Made by a program: the position numbers and the translations under genes. From assembly GCF_900113115.1 (NCBI RefSeq), contig NZ_FOOF01000002.1:124001-188000 (forward strand): 64,000 nt of DNA. The letters run 5' to 3'. The notes under the pieces were generated by a model, which saw nothing but the letters and a program-made list of their open reading frames with translations, was not told where the DNA came from and searched no databases. Source of the stretch: Duganella sp. CF458 (GTDB taxonomy: Bacteria; Pseudomonadota; Gammaproteobacteria; Burkholderiales; Burkholderiaceae_D). Shown in pieces: positions 23,080 through 33,388 of this stretch (the stretch's first letter is position 1; every line of letters starts with the position of its first letter).

Positions 23080-25695
23080 TTACTTGAGCGCCACCGGCAG
23101 GTCGGGATACTCTTCGCTCAGCGCGTAGCGCACGCCGTTCACCGTGATCGTGTAGGCGGACGGACCGCTGATCGGCAAGGTGTAGTTAAGCGTCAGCGAA
23201 ACCGATGCGCCGGGTGCCAGCGATTGCCATGCCGGTATCGTGAACTTGGCGCGGTTGAAGTTGGCCTTGAAGCCGCCGATGTTATTCGGCCCGGTATAGC
23301 CAGCCTTGATGACCGTCAGGCCGTAACCCGACTGGTCGCTCATATTGGCCGGTGCCGAAACCGGATAGTCGAACTCCACGGCCGAACCTCCCGGAATCGT
23401 GGTGGCGGTATTGTTCGTCACCGTCATCACAGGATTGATCGGGTAGTTGCTGTCGCCCAGCTTCCAGCCGCCGAGGGAGATGCTGACCTTCGCGCTGCTG
23501 CTTGGCATTGCCGTTTCGGCACGCGTGGCACCATATGGCGCTGCGCTACGGAAGGCTGCGGCGATGTTGTTGGTGAGCGTGTAGCCCATGAAGTACTCGC
23601 CCGCGCCGCCATTGCGCGCTGCGTTCCATGCATAGTCGCCGGCCAGCTCCCAGATCATGATGCCGCCGATGCCGTTGTTGACGACGTAGCTGGTCTTGGC
23701 TGCGATGGATTGCGCTGTTTCCGTGGAGAGGAAGACCTGGCGCGTGGCGTTCCACAGCCACGGTGCCGCCAACGTAGCGCTGTACTGCGGGCTGTAGGTG
23801 CCGGTGATGGTCTTCTCGGTGACGCCATAGGCATCGAGGTAGGATGGCACAATGGCATTTTGCAGGTTGAGCGCGTGCCACAGCGGGTTGCCGCCACCCG
23901 GTACCGGTTTGCCGTTGGTGTCCAGGTCGTACCAGACGTTATCGATGCCGGTGGCGCCTTTGCCGCAGGACTTCACACCGGCGCAAACCACCGGGTCGTT
24001 GACCACCGGGCTGGTGCCCCACAGGCCATTGTTGCCACCGCTGACTTCCTTCCAGCCGCGCGTGTAATACGGCACGCCGATGTTGATGCGGCCGGCCTGC
24101 AGCGCACCGCGGTAGTAGCGGTATGCCCAGTCGACGTTCAGGTAGCCGATGCCGCCGTACTGATAGGCGTTGCCGGCTCTCAGTTCGCCGTCGTTGCCGT
24201 CGTCGAACAAGGCGGCGTTGGGGCCGACGTACTGGTTCCATCCGCCGTGCAGGTCGTAGCTCATCAAGCTGGCGTAATCGAGGTACTTCAGGCCGGACAG
24301 GTTTTCCTCGCCGCGCAGCACCCAGCCGGATGCGGAGCCGGCGATCGTCAGCATGTAGTACTTGTTGTCTGCCGCCGCCGCCGCATCGAGTTTTTCACGC
24401 ACGGTTTTCAACAGCACGTTGTAGCTTTTCATCAGCCCAGCCAGCCGTGGCTTGGAGATCGGGAAGTCGAGCGGGTTGCCTGCCTCGTTGTTGGTGGTCG
24501 GGTGCTCGTAGTCGATGTCCATCCCGTCGAAGAAGGTGTATTGGCGCAGGAAGCTGACCATCGAATCGGCCAAGGTGTTGATGCCTGCCGTGTTGATGCT
24601 GCCGTCCGCATTGGTGGTGGCGGTGTAGAAGCCGCCGCTGCCAGCCCAGCCGCCGACCGACAGCATGATCTTCACGCCTGGATGCTTCTTCTTGTACTGC
24701 GCCAGCAGATTGAAGTGGCCCTTGTACGGCAGGGATGGATCCATCGCTGCGGCGGGGATGTTCGGCCAGGTGATGCCGGTTTCGGGGCTGCTGGCACCGC
24801 TGCCGATTAACACCTTATTGTCCGTGCCGACACTGGCGAAGGCGTAGTTGATGTGGGTGACGTTCTGCCACGGGATGTCGTTGACCAGGTAGGACGGTTG
24901 GCCGTTGGCGCCGGTGCGCCAGCTCGTGAAGTAGCCGACGATGCGGCGGTTCAGGCCATTTGCCAGCTTCTCGCGGCCATTGGCGTCGTACACGCTGCAA
25001 TACGGGACGTTTGGCACCGGCGAAGTCAGGCCGTCAGGACGACAGGCCACTGGAGTCGGCGTTGGCGTAGGCGTTGGAGTCGGGGTAGGTGTTGGAGTCG
25101 GCGTCGGTGTCGGCGTAGGAGTTGGTGTCGGGGTCGGAGTTGGAGTTGGAGTTGGAGTCGGCGTCGGAGTTGGAGTCGGCGTCGGAGTTGGAGTCGGCGT
25201 CGGAGTTGGCGTGGACGTCTGTAGCTCCCATGGGCCGTTCACTTCGGTGCCCGGTACATTGTTCTGCGTCCACCACTTCGCCTTGTACACGGCGCCGTTA
25301 TAGGTAACGCACATGCCGCCGGTGTAGACCGCGCTGGAGCTCCATGCCGGACAGTCAGGCGTTGGCGTCGGGGTTGGCGTAGGAGTGGGCGTTGGCGTTG
25401 GCGTTGGCGTCGGCGTCGGCGTAGTCGCCTGCACTTCCCATGGGCCATACTGTTCGGCGCCAGGGACGTTATTTTGCGTCCACCACTTCGCCTTGTAGAC
25501 AGTGCCGTTATAGGTCACACACATACCCGCGGTGTAAGTCGCGCTCGCGCTCCATGCCGGGCAGGATTCAGCAACCGCCGTGGAAGCGAGAGTGCGTGTT
25601 GCTTGTGGGGCCTGGCCGCTGTCGGTTCCACCGCCGCAGCCGGCGATGGCGCTGCCAACCAGCGCGAGCATCAGGTAATTCGGTCGAAAATTCAT
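23080..25695 (-). CDS. GH18 chitinase lipoprotein with two binding modules and Pro-Thr linkers
   Basis: 871 residues. The lipobox is IAGCGGG. Two nearly identical binding modules (about 45-88 and 112-155, with YTAGMCVTYNGTVYKAKWWT) are separated by a Pro-Thr linker (about 90-111). A second linker of about 27 Pro-Thr pairs (about 160-216) leads to the GH18 TIM barrel (about 225-700). FFDGMDIDYEHP near residue 390 is the full DxxDxDxE motif, so the enzyme should be active. The last 130 residues form a beta-rich module that may bind carbohydrate. An HKHP-like GVKIMLSVGGWAGSGG strand precedes the motif as usual. Confidence 0.93.
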   Translation of the reverse strand: MNFRPNYLMLALVGSAIAGCGGGTDSGQAPQATRTLASTAVAESCPAWSASATYTAGMCVTYNGTVYKAKWWTQNNVPGAEQYGPWEVQATTPTPTPTPTPTPTPTPTPTPTPDCPAWSSSAVYTGGMCVTYNGAVYKAKWWTQNNVPGTEVNGPWELQTSTPTPTPTPTPTPTPTPTPTPTPTPTPTPTPTPTPTPTPTPTPTPTPTPTPTPTPVACRPDGLTSPVPNVPYCSVYDANGREKLANGLNRRIVGYFTSWRTGANGQPSYLVNDIPWQNVTHINYAFASVGTDNKVLIGSGASSPETGITWPNIPAAAMDPSLPYKGHFNLLAQYKKKHPGVKIMLSVGGWAGSGGFYTATTNADGSINTAGINTLADSMVSFLRQYTFFDGMDIDYEHPTTNNEAGNPLDFPISKPRLAGLMKSYNVLLKTVREKLDAAAAADNKYYMLTIAGSASGWVLRGEENLSGLKYLDYASLMSYDLHGGWNQYVGPNAALFDDGNDGELRAGNAYQYGGIGYLNVDWAYRYYRGALQAGRINIGVPYYTRGWKEVSGGNNGLWGTSPVVNDPVVCAGVKSCGKGATGIDNVWYDLDTNGKPVPGGGNPLWHALNLQNAIVPSYLDAYGVTEKTITGTYSPQYSATLAAPWLWNATRQVFLSTETAQSIAAKTSYVVNNGIGGIMIWELAGDYAWNAARNGGAGEYFMGYTLTNNIAAAFRSAAPYGATRAETAMPSSSAKVSISLGGWKLGDSNYPINPVMTVTNNTATTIPGGSAVEFDYPVSAPANMSDQSGYGLTVIKAGYTGPNNIGGFKANFNRAKFTIPAWQSLAPGASVSLTLNYTLPISGPSAYTITVNGVRYALSEEYPDLPVALK
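25052..25216 (-). repeat. Hexanucleotide-type repeat coding the long Pro-Thr linker
   Basis: About 27 degenerate copies of a six-base unit (plus strand GGAGTC, GGCGTT, GGCGTA and similar) encode alternating Pro-Thr. A shorter array of the same kind lies at 25359-25425 in the same gene. Third-position variation shows the array is old but still prone to slippage. Confidence 0.9.
25359..25425 (-). repeat. Pro-Thr linker repeat, first linker
   Basis: About 11 copies of the six-base Pro-Thr unit between the two binding modules of the 871-residue chitinase. The equivalent position in the 624-residue chitinase has about 8 copies (28338-28386). Confidence 0.85.
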
Positions 25696-25709
25696 TGCTG
25701 TCTCCGTTA

Positions 25710-26726
25710 TTAGAAATCGTGGTTATTCGGATAACTGCTGAAGAAGTCGTTATCCCAGCGGAAGTGCGTCGCCGAGATGGTTAATGAGATGTCGAGCCCT
25801 TCGACGAAGTGCCACCAGCCGACTGGCAGGAACAGGATCTCGCCGGGCGCCAGCTCAACGTCGACTACCGGCACGCCAGCCATCGAAGGGAAGCGTTGCA
25901 GGTCGATGTCGCGGCCATCGACGGGAGTAAAGCAATGGCGCTGGTTTTGCAACTTTGGCGTCTCGCACGGGGCGATCAGCCGTACGCGTTTGCGGCCCAT
26001 CACCTGGATCATGAAGTTGTTGGTCAGGTCGTGATGGAAGGGCGTAATGGTGCCTGCCGGACCAAGCCAGAAGAAGCCTTTGCGCTCGCCATTCAGATAC
26101 TCCGGAAGCAGCGGCATGTCCTGCCACAACTCATCCAGCGCTTGACGGTTACGGCCGTCGTTATTGGCCGTCATGTAGAAATCGTTGGTGCTGCCGCTGC
26201 TGCGTACCCTTTCCACATACTCGCCGAACGGCATGTGGCGCTTGTGCGCGATGCTGTTCATTTCGTAATCGGCGTCGGCATTGCGGCCGAACTGCACCTC
26301 CACTTCGCGCTCGCCGAACTGCGCGGCCAGCCAATCCAACGTCCATTTGCCGCGCCCAGGCCAGTCGTCCAGCATGCCGGTAATGATCACCGGACGGTTG
26401 CACAGGTAGTGCTCGTGCAGGAAAGCCTCGGTCGACAATCGCTCGCGGCGCGGTACTTCCTGCGGCGCCATGCGGTTCAGGCGTGCCTGGATGCCAAGCA
26501 GCCAGTCGCGCTTGGCCAGCCGGTTATGCAGGCGTTGTACACCGTGCAGGTATGGGCTGTTCATCGCAGCCGTGATTTCGGCTTGCGCGAGTTGGGGCGG
26601 AATGCCGGACTGGCCGAGGATGCCGGCCAGCGTCGCAGGAGAATGGCCCAGCATCAGGTTTTCGGCGATCCAGCGCCGCCATTCGTCGCTGATGCCAATG
26701 GAATGCACCGTCGCACGACGTTTCAT
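25710..26726 (-). CDS. JmjC/cupin-8 Fe(II)-oxygenase-like protein
   Basis: 338 residues. A helical N-terminal part (about 1-95) is followed by a JmjC/cupin-8 domain. RPVIITGMLDDWPGRGKWTLD starts the fold; FWLGPAGTITPFHHDLTNNF (about 220-240) carries the H-x-D iron ligands; RKRVRLI follows; and FLPVGWWHFVEGL (about 298-310) carries the distal His. This pattern belongs to Fe(II)/2-oxoglutarate hydroxylases. Related cupin-like genes often sit in polysaccharide-utilisation loci of proteobacteria. No signal peptide is visible, so it is cytoplasmic. Its target is unknown. The start MKRRATVHS (26726) is chosen because earlier in-frame codons run into the intergenic region. Confidence 0.82.
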   Translation of the reverse strand: MKRRATVHSIGISDEWRRWIAENLMLGHSPATLAGILGQSGIPPQLAQAEITAAMNSPYLHGVQRLHNRLAKRDWLLGIQARLNRMAPQEVPRRERLSTEAFLHEHYLCNRPVIITGMLDDWPGRGKWTLDWLAAQFGEREVEVQFGRNADADYEMNSIAHKRHMPFGEYVERVRSSGSTNDFYMTANNDGRNRQALDELWQDMPLLPEYLNGERKGFFWLGPAGTITPFHHDLTNNFMIQVMGRKRVRLIAPCETPKLQNQRHCFTPVDGRDIDLQRFPSMAGVPVVDVELAPGEILFLPVGWWHFVEGLDISLTISATHFRWDNDFFSSYPNNHDF

Positions 26727-26788
26727 AATCGTCTCCAAATGGGAAAAGCCGGCGGCGTGGGGAGCGCCGCCGGCAGGGGGATGGACGA

Positions 26789-28663
26789 TTAACGTCCTTT
26801 CCAGACTTCGCTGGTCAGTGCACCGCTGGCATCGCCATCGAGTTCCCACGAGAAGGCGCCGCGCAGGCCCTGGTCGCGGACGTACTGCATCTTGGTGCCG
26901 ATCACGGTCGGATCGTCATAGCTCCACCACTCGCCGGTGCTGGTGTACAGGTAGAGTTGCTTGGTCACCGGGTGGTACCAGCGCTGGCCGGTCTTGTTGC
27001 GCAGGACCTTGTAGTCGTCGATACCGCCTTCGTACGTACCGCCCGCACCGCCGGTAGCGGCCTGGTACAAGCCATTGCCGTTCGGGCCTGCAGTGACGCC
27101 TTTCCAGCCGCGCCCATAGAACGGAATCCCAAGCAGGATCTTGTTCTTCGGCATACCGGCTGCCGTCAGCGCTGCGATCGCGTCGTTGGCGTTGTACTTG
27201 ACCAGGTTGCCGGTCGCAGGATCGGCAGGGTCGCGGTACAGCGGCGAATGGAAGTTGGTGCTCGATTCCCACGCGCCGTGGAAGTCGTAGGTCATCACAT
27301 TCACCCAATCCATGTACTGCGCGTACAGGTTCGGCTCCGTGTTGGCAATCTTGTCGACGCCGGCGCCGATCGCTGCGGTCAGTGGATAGCGCTTGCCGTC
27401 GATGGCGCCTTGCGCATCAAGCTGGGCACGGAACTCCGCCATCAGCAGCGTGAAGTTATGCTTGTCGTTGACCGCGTCGTAAGTGTTGTACGGCTGGCCG
27501 CCGCCGCCCGGGTATTCCCAGTCGATGTCGATGCCGTCGAACACGCCCTTGCCTGCGCCGGGGCCGCCGCGCCCATCCTGTACCGGCAGGTCGCCGGCGA
27601 TGAACATCTTCACGCAGGACTTGGCGAGCTGCTTGCGCAGCGCGTCGGTCTTGGATGCGGCCGAGAAGAATTTCGACCACGACCAGCCGCCCAGCGAGAT
27701 GAAGACTTTCAGGTTCGGATGCTGCTGCTTGAGCAGTTTCAGTTGCAGGAAGTTGCCGGACAATGGCGCATCCCACGGCACGGACTGGCCGTTGACGGTG
27801 CGTTTTGGCTGGCGCTGGTAGTCGGCATAAGAGTCGCCGCCAGTGCCGGCATCCGGCGAAGATGGATTGTCGTTGCCGACTTCGGCCTTCGTCACCATGT
27901 CGCACTCGTAGCCGCCGTTCTTCTGGTACACATTGCCGAAGGCGTAGTTGATGAAGGTGAGCTGGTCGGCGACGCTGGTCTGCACACCGTTCACCGGCGT
28001 TTTCGTGGTGTGGATGTCCGCCACCTCGTAATCACGGCCGTACACGCCCCACTGTGCGAAGTAGGAACCGATCTCGCGGCCGTTTGGAGTCGGGGTAGGC
28101 GTCGGCGTAGGTGTTGGAGTGGGTGTTGGGGTTGGAGTCGGAGTCGGGGTTGGAGTCGGAGTTGGAGTTGGAGTTGGGGTAGGCGTCGGCGTGGTCGACT
28201 GCAGTTCCCAAGGCCCATTCGCTTCCGTGCCAGGGACATTATTCTGCGTCCACCACTTCGCCTTGTACACGGAACCGTTATAGGTCACGCACATGCCGCC
28301 AGTGTAGACCGCGCTGGAGCTCCAGGACGGACAATCCGGCGTTGGTGTTGGGGTCGGAGTAGGCGTTGGGGTAGGAGTCGGTGTAGTCGCCTGCGCCTCC
28401 CAAGGCCCATACTGCTCGGTGCCCGGCACATTGTTCTGCGTCCACCACTTGGCCTTGTACACGGTGCCGTTATGGGTGACGCACATGCCCGCGGTATACA
28501 CCGCGCTGCTGCTCCAGGCCGGACACGATTCCGCTACGGTCGTTGACGCAAGCGTCTTTGGCTGCTGTGTCGTCTGGCCATTATCGCTGCCGCCACCGCA
28601 GGCCGCCAGCACGCTGCCAGTCAAGCCGGCGACCAGCAAACTTCTTGAAATCTTTCGTTCCAT
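26789..28663 (-). CDS. GH18 chitinase lipoprotein with two binding modules
   Basis: 624 residues. Lipobox LAACGGG; two binding modules (about 47-90 and 110-155) nearly identical to those of the neighbouring chitinase; Pro-Thr linkers of about 8 and 18 pairs; then a GH18 barrel (about 195-620). VFDGIDIDWEYPGGGG near residue 378 is the intact catalytic motif, and KVFISLGGWSWSKFF and MTYDFHGAWE are conserved strands. This barrel is of a different GH18 subgroup from the 871-residue enzyme, so the two probably differ in endo/exo mode. It has no C-terminal beta module. The ATG at 28663 follows GGAGGGGAGCA. Confidence 0.93.
   Translation of the reverse strand: MERKISRSLLVAGLTGSVLAACGGGSDNGQTTQQPKTLASTTVAESCPAWSSSAVYTAGMCVTHNGTVYKAKWWTQNNVPGTEQYGPWEAQATTPTPTPTPTPTPTPTPDCPSWSSSAVYTGGMCVTYNGSVYKAKWWTQNNVPGTEANGPWELQSTTPTPTPTPTPTPTPTPTPTPTPTPTPTPTPTPTPTPNGREIGSYFAQWGVYGRDYEVADIHTTKTPVNGVQTSVADQLTFINYAFGNVYQKNGGYECDMVTKAEVGNDNPSSPDAGTGGDSYADYQRQPKRTVNGQSVPWDAPLSGNFLQLKLLKQQHPNLKVFISLGGWSWSKFFSAASKTDALRKQLAKSCVKMFIAGDLPVQDGRGGPGAGKGVFDGIDIDWEYPGGGGQPYNTYDAVNDKHNFTLLMAEFRAQLDAQGAIDGKRYPLTAAIGAGVDKIANTEPNLYAQYMDWVNVMTYDFHGAWESSTNFHSPLYRDPADPATGNLVKYNANDAIAALTAAGMPKNKILLGIPFYGRGWKGVTAGPNGNGLYQAATGGAGGTYEGGIDDYKVLRNKTGQRWYHPVTKQLYLYTSTGEWWSYDDPTVIGTKMQYVRDQGLRGAFSWELDGDASGALTSEVWKGR
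28085..28192 (-). repeat. Pro-Thr linker repeat, second linker
   Basis: About 18 copies of the six-base Pro-Thr unit between the second binding module and the catalytic domain of the 624-residue chitinase. The related array in the 871-residue gene has about 27 copies. Confidence 0.88.
28338..28386 (-). repeat. Pro-Thr linker repeat, first linker
   Basis: About 8 six-base Pro-Thr units separate the two binding modules of the 624-residue chitinase. Confidence 0.85.
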
Positions 28664-28823
28664 TGCTCCCCTCCTTCTTTGGTTGTGGTTGTCGGGACAG
28701 GATGGGATGGGGACAATTGGTAGTCAAGTGGTTTTAATTAGTGTCACCAATATAAGACCAGTTGCAAAAATGCACGCGCGGAAAACGGCGGCAAAAATGA
28801 GGGAAACGTGAATGTAGCGGGCG

Positions 28824-28841
28824 ATGTCTCAAATGAGACAT
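28824..28841. promoter_or_regulatory. Palindrome upstream of the chitinase gene
   Basis: ATGTCTCAAATGAGACAT has two perfect 8-base arms around AA. It lies 160 bases before the chitinase start at 28663 and 54 bases past the end of the substrate-binding-protein gene. A distance of about 160 bases would suit an upstream activator site. No protein can be assigned. Confidence 0.45.
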
Positions 28842-28858
28842 TCTGTTAAACGGTAGAT

Positions 28859-28895
28859 ACCGGCAATATGCAAGTCACTCACTGGTATTGCCGGT
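28859..28895 (-). terminator. Hairpin at the end of the substrate-binding-protein gene
   Basis: ACCGGCAATA and TATTGCCGGT, perfect 10-base arms with a 17-base loop, begin at the stop codon of the gene at 28895-29602. The following minus-strand sequence is only mildly T-rich, so termination is likely but not certain. Confidence 0.5.
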
Positions 28896-29602
28896 CAATT
28901 GCCTGACATGGACTTTTGAATGCGCTCGATGGTGCGATCGGCCTGCATTTGTTTCAGCACCCGCGTCAGCTCCGGCACCAGCGCAGCATGCTTTTTGTTC
29001 AGGTAGTGATAGACAGGGAAGGAGGACAGCGGCGGTTCGAGTACAGTAATGCCGTCCAGTTTCTGGCTGCGCACCACGGCCATGCCGGAGGCGCGGTGCC
29101 CCAGCACCAGGTCGGTGCGCCCCATCGTCAGTTTCTCAAAAGCCTGGTGCATGGTCGGCACCTGCTCAACCTTCATGCCCTTGGTGTTCTCCTGTGCGAT
29201 CTTGTTTCCGCGCACAAAGCCCATGGTATAAGGGCGCAGGCTTTCCCAGCCATTGACGATGAAGGATGTCCCGCGCGAGAAAATCACCAGCTCGAAGGTG
29301 AGCAAGGGAACGGGAACGATGACGAGGTTGGGGTAATCGCGGTCCAGGCCAAGCTTGCGATACAGCTCGCCATCCATCTTGCCGTCGTTGGCGTACATCA
29401 GCGAGCGCTCGCCGGGCAGCTGGTGCACGACGAGTGTGCGGCCAATGCGCCGGTAGGCTTCGCGCAGCACCAGTTCCGAGACGGTGGCGGCGGGGTCGTC
29501 GCCCACCAGGGTGGAGACGTTCATCACCGGCAAAGTTTGCGCAGCTACCCAGGCTGGCAGCAGGCCAGACAGCGCGAAACCCAGCACGGCGCGACGACGC
29601 AT
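28895..29602 (-). CDS. Periplasmic solute-binding-protein-like (SBP_bac_3 type) protein
   Basis: 235 residues. A signal MRRRAVLGFALSGLLPAWVAAQ is followed by a domain resembling the amino-acid-type solute-binding proteins: TVSELVLREAYRRIG, LPGERSLMYANDGKMDGEL, and the final KQMQADRTIERIQKSM. No transporter permease or ATPase is adjacent, so it may be an orphan sensor-type or solitary binding protein. The start at 29602 has GGGAG six bases upstream. The ligand is unknown. Confidence 0.75.
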   Translation of the reverse strand: MRRRAVLGFALSGLLPAWVAAQTLPVMNVSTLVGDDPAATVSELVLREAYRRIGRTLVVHQLPGERSLMYANDGKMDGELYRKLGLDRDYPNLVIVPVPLLTFELVIFSRGTSFIVNGWESLRPYTMGFVRGNKIAQENTKGMKVEQVPTMHQAFEKLTMGRTDLVLGHRASGMAVVRSQKLDGITVLEPPLSSFPVYHYLNKKHAALVPELTRVLKQMQADRTIERIQKSMSGN

Positions 29603-29675
29603 TTGATCTCCCGGCAAACTCTTACCTGGAGCATAACACTGCCTACACTATTCGTAGTTCCTGAAACTTCTGGTT

Positions 29676-30203
29676 TCAACTTTCCAGGATGCGCAAAGCC
29701 TCGCGCGCCATATTGATTGCCAGCTCTTCCTGCGCGATACCGCCCTTCAGTAGAACGTATTGCAGTTTCCGTTCGCGCGAATCGGATTCGCCGGCCAGGT
29801 CGCGCTGCTCGAAGCTCTTGTACAGCGCCAGTTTCGCCTCATGCAATGCCAGGTGGCGGCGCATTTCCTCTGCCAGTCCCGCCGGCCCGATCGCCGCTTC
29901 CGCGCGGATGCGCACCATCAGCGCGTCGCGCTGCGGACGGGGATCCTCGCCCTCGGCGACCCAGCGCCGCAACTCCGCGGTGCCGGCCGGCAGCACCCGG
30001 TAGGCGCGTTTGCGGCCGCGGCCCGTTTCGGCGGGCAGCGATTCGATCCAGCCGGCTTGCTCCAGGCGCGCCAGTTCGCGGTAAATCTGCTGGTGGGTGG
30101 CGGCCCAGAAAAAGCCGATCGATTTATCGAAGCGCCGCGCCAGCTCCGAGCCGGAACCGGCTCGCTCGGACAGGGACGTCAACAGCGCGTGGGGCAAAGA
30201 CAT
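29676..30203 (-). CDS. PadR-family transcriptional regulator
   Basis: 175 residues. PadR-type winged helix (about 3-85: MSLPHALLTSLSERAGSGSELARRF and THQQIYRELARLEQAGWIES) followed by a C-terminal helical dimerisation domain (VirR-like group). RGRKRAYRVLPAG is the wing. It starts at 30203 and is divergent from the flavoenzyme gene at 30342. Two palindromes with a common core TGCAACYAGTTGCA lie in the 138-base spacer. It therefore probably represses itself and the flavoenzyme. Confidence 0.9.
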   Translation of the reverse strand: MSLPHALLTSLSERAGSGSELARRFDKSIGFFWAATHQQIYRELARLEQAGWIESLPAETGRGRKRAYRVLPAGTAELRRWVAEGEDPRPQRDALMVRIRAEAAIGPAGLAEEMRRHLALHEAKLALYKSFEQRDLAGESDSRERKLQYVLLKGGIAQEELAINMAREALRILES

Positions 30204-30242
30204 GGCAGGAAACAATGAAAAAGATGCCACCATCTTGCCTGA

Positions 30243-32363
<2,121 letters not shown>

Positions 32364-32374
32364 GGAGTAAGCCC

Positions 32375-32800
32375 ATGCAGCTTCAACCTGCCGTTGCGGA
32401 ATCGCTCGAGCGCTGGCACAAGATGGTCGCCAGCGGCGATCTGTCCACCCTGCCCTCCATCGTCGATGCGGAGGCGGTGTTCCGCTCGCCGATTGCGAAC
32501 AAGCCTTACGCCAGCCGGCAGGCGGTGGTGCTGGTGCTGAACACCGCTTACCAGGTGTTCGAGAACTTTGCCTATCACCGCCAGTTGGCGAGCGACGACG
32601 GCTTGAACGTGGTGCTGGAGTTCAGCGCTAACGTCGGCGACAAGCAGCTCAAGGGCATCGATTTCATCCGCTTCAATGAGGCCGGCAAGATTGTCGATTT
32701 CGAGGTGATGGTGCGCCCGCTGAGCGGCCTGCAGGCGCTGGGCGAGGCCATGGGCGCGCGGATCGGCGCCCAGGTTGGAGCGTTCAAGGCTACAGCCTAG
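32375..32800 (+). CDS. NTF2-like/SnoaL-type protein
   Basis: 141 residues. The sequence ESLERWHKMVASGDLSTLPSIVDAEAVFRSP and the final FNEAGKIVDFEVMVRPLSGLQALGEAM match the NTF2-like cone-shaped fold often annotated as nuclear transport factor 2 family. It lies 11 bases after the flavoenzyme and shares its transcript, so it may act on the same compound. It starts at 32375 behind GGAG. No catalytic role can be assigned. Confidence 0.82.
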   Translation: MQLQPAVAESLERWHKMVASGDLSTLPSIVDAEAVFRSPIANKPYASRQAVVLVLNTAYQVFENFAYHRQLASDDGLNVVLEFSANVGDKQLKGIDFIRFNEAGKIVDFEVMVRPLSGLQALGEAMGARIGAQVGAFKATA

Positions 32801-33282
32801 TTTTCCAGCATCGCGAGAACCTTGCGCAGCTGGGCGTCCAGCTCGGCTGTGCCTTGCGCTCCTAGCGGGGCGATGATGTTCTTCTCGTTTTCCACGTGCG
32901 CCACCACGGCGCGCTCGATCAGCTCCAAGCCTGCGGGGCTGAGCTGGACCAGCATGCTGCGCGCATCGGCCGGATTCGGCGCCCGCGTTACCCAGCCCTG
33001 AGCCTCCAGCCTTTGCAGGCGGTGGGTCATCGTCCCGGAAGTCACCATCAGCTGGGAAAACAGGGCGGTCGGCGCCAGCTGATGAGGGGCGCCGGAGCGG
33101 CGCAAGGTCGCCAGCACGTCGAATTCCCAATTACTGAGCCCGAATTCCTCGAACGTCGCATCGAGCCGCCGCCGCATCAGCGCCGCGCAGCGGTTCAGGC
33201 GCCCGATCACGCCCATCGGTCCAACGTCCAGGGCGGGCATCTCGCGTGCCCATTGCTCCAGGATTAAATCCACTTTATCCAC
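32797..33282 (-). CDS. MarR-family transcriptional regulator
   Basis: 161 residues. MarR winged helix with FGLSNWEFDVLATLRRSGAPHQLAPTAL, TSGTMTHRLQRLEAQGWVTR and the wing PNPADARSMLVQLSPAG. It overlaps the preceding NTF2-like gene tail to tail by four bases. It is divergent from an EamA exporter and nitroreductase. Two operator-like palindromes lie in the 106-base spacer, so it should repress both itself and the exporter unit. The inducer is unknown, but a nitroaromatic or quinone would suit the targets. Confidence 0.9.
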   Translation of the reverse strand: MDKVDLILEQWAREMPALDVGPMGVIGRLNRCAALMRRRLDATFEEFGLSNWEFDVLATLRRSGAPHQLAPTALFSQLMVTSGTMTHRLQRLEAQGWVTRAPNPADARSMLVQLSPAGLELIERAVVAHVENEKNIIAPLGAQGTAELDAQLRKVLAMLEN

Positions 33283-33321
33283 AGCCGTCTCCAGGTTAGC
33301 TATCGGGACGATTATATCAAT

Positions 33322-33341
33322 TTATCTCGATTTCAAGATAA
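33322..33341. promoter_or_regulatory. Probable MarR operator 1
   Basis: TTATCTCGATTTCAAGATAA is an imperfect palindrome of the TTATCTnGAnnTCnAGATAA type. It overlaps the -35 region of the exporter promoter. Confidence 0.7.
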
Positions 33342-33346
33342 TTTGC

Positions 33347-33352
33347 TATACT
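33347..33352 (+). promoter_or_regulatory. Extended -10 of the EamA/nitroreductase promoter
   Basis: TATACT is preceded by TGC, giving an extended -10 TGCTATACT between the two MarR operators. The spacing supports direct repression. Confidence 0.6.
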
Positions 33353-33357
33353 TCGAT

Positions 33358-33377
33358 TTATCTCGACTTCAAGATAG
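33358..33377. promoter_or_regulatory. Probable MarR operator 2
   Basis: TTATCTCGACTTCAAGATAG repeats operator 1 with two changes. The centres are 36 bases apart. It lies after the expected transcription start and just before the exporter's start codon at 33389. Confidence 0.7.
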
Positions 33378-33388
33378 TTTTGCCTCCC

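Noticed and set aside
24941..25303. Plus-strand reading frame with a long Gly-Val repeat
   Set aside because: It is the opposite strand of the Pro-Thr linker of the GH18 chitinase. No ribosome-binding site or independent evidence supports it.
25052..28386. Possible CRISPR array in the repeat-rich chitinase region
   Set aside because: The units are six bases long, contiguous, in frame and encode Pro-Thr. There are no spacers of CRISPR size.
28664..28823. Sigma-54 promoter for the chitinase gene
   Set aside because: I looked for a GG-N10-GC pattern before the start at 28663 and found none convincing, so the upstream palindrome cannot be tied to a sigma-54 activator.
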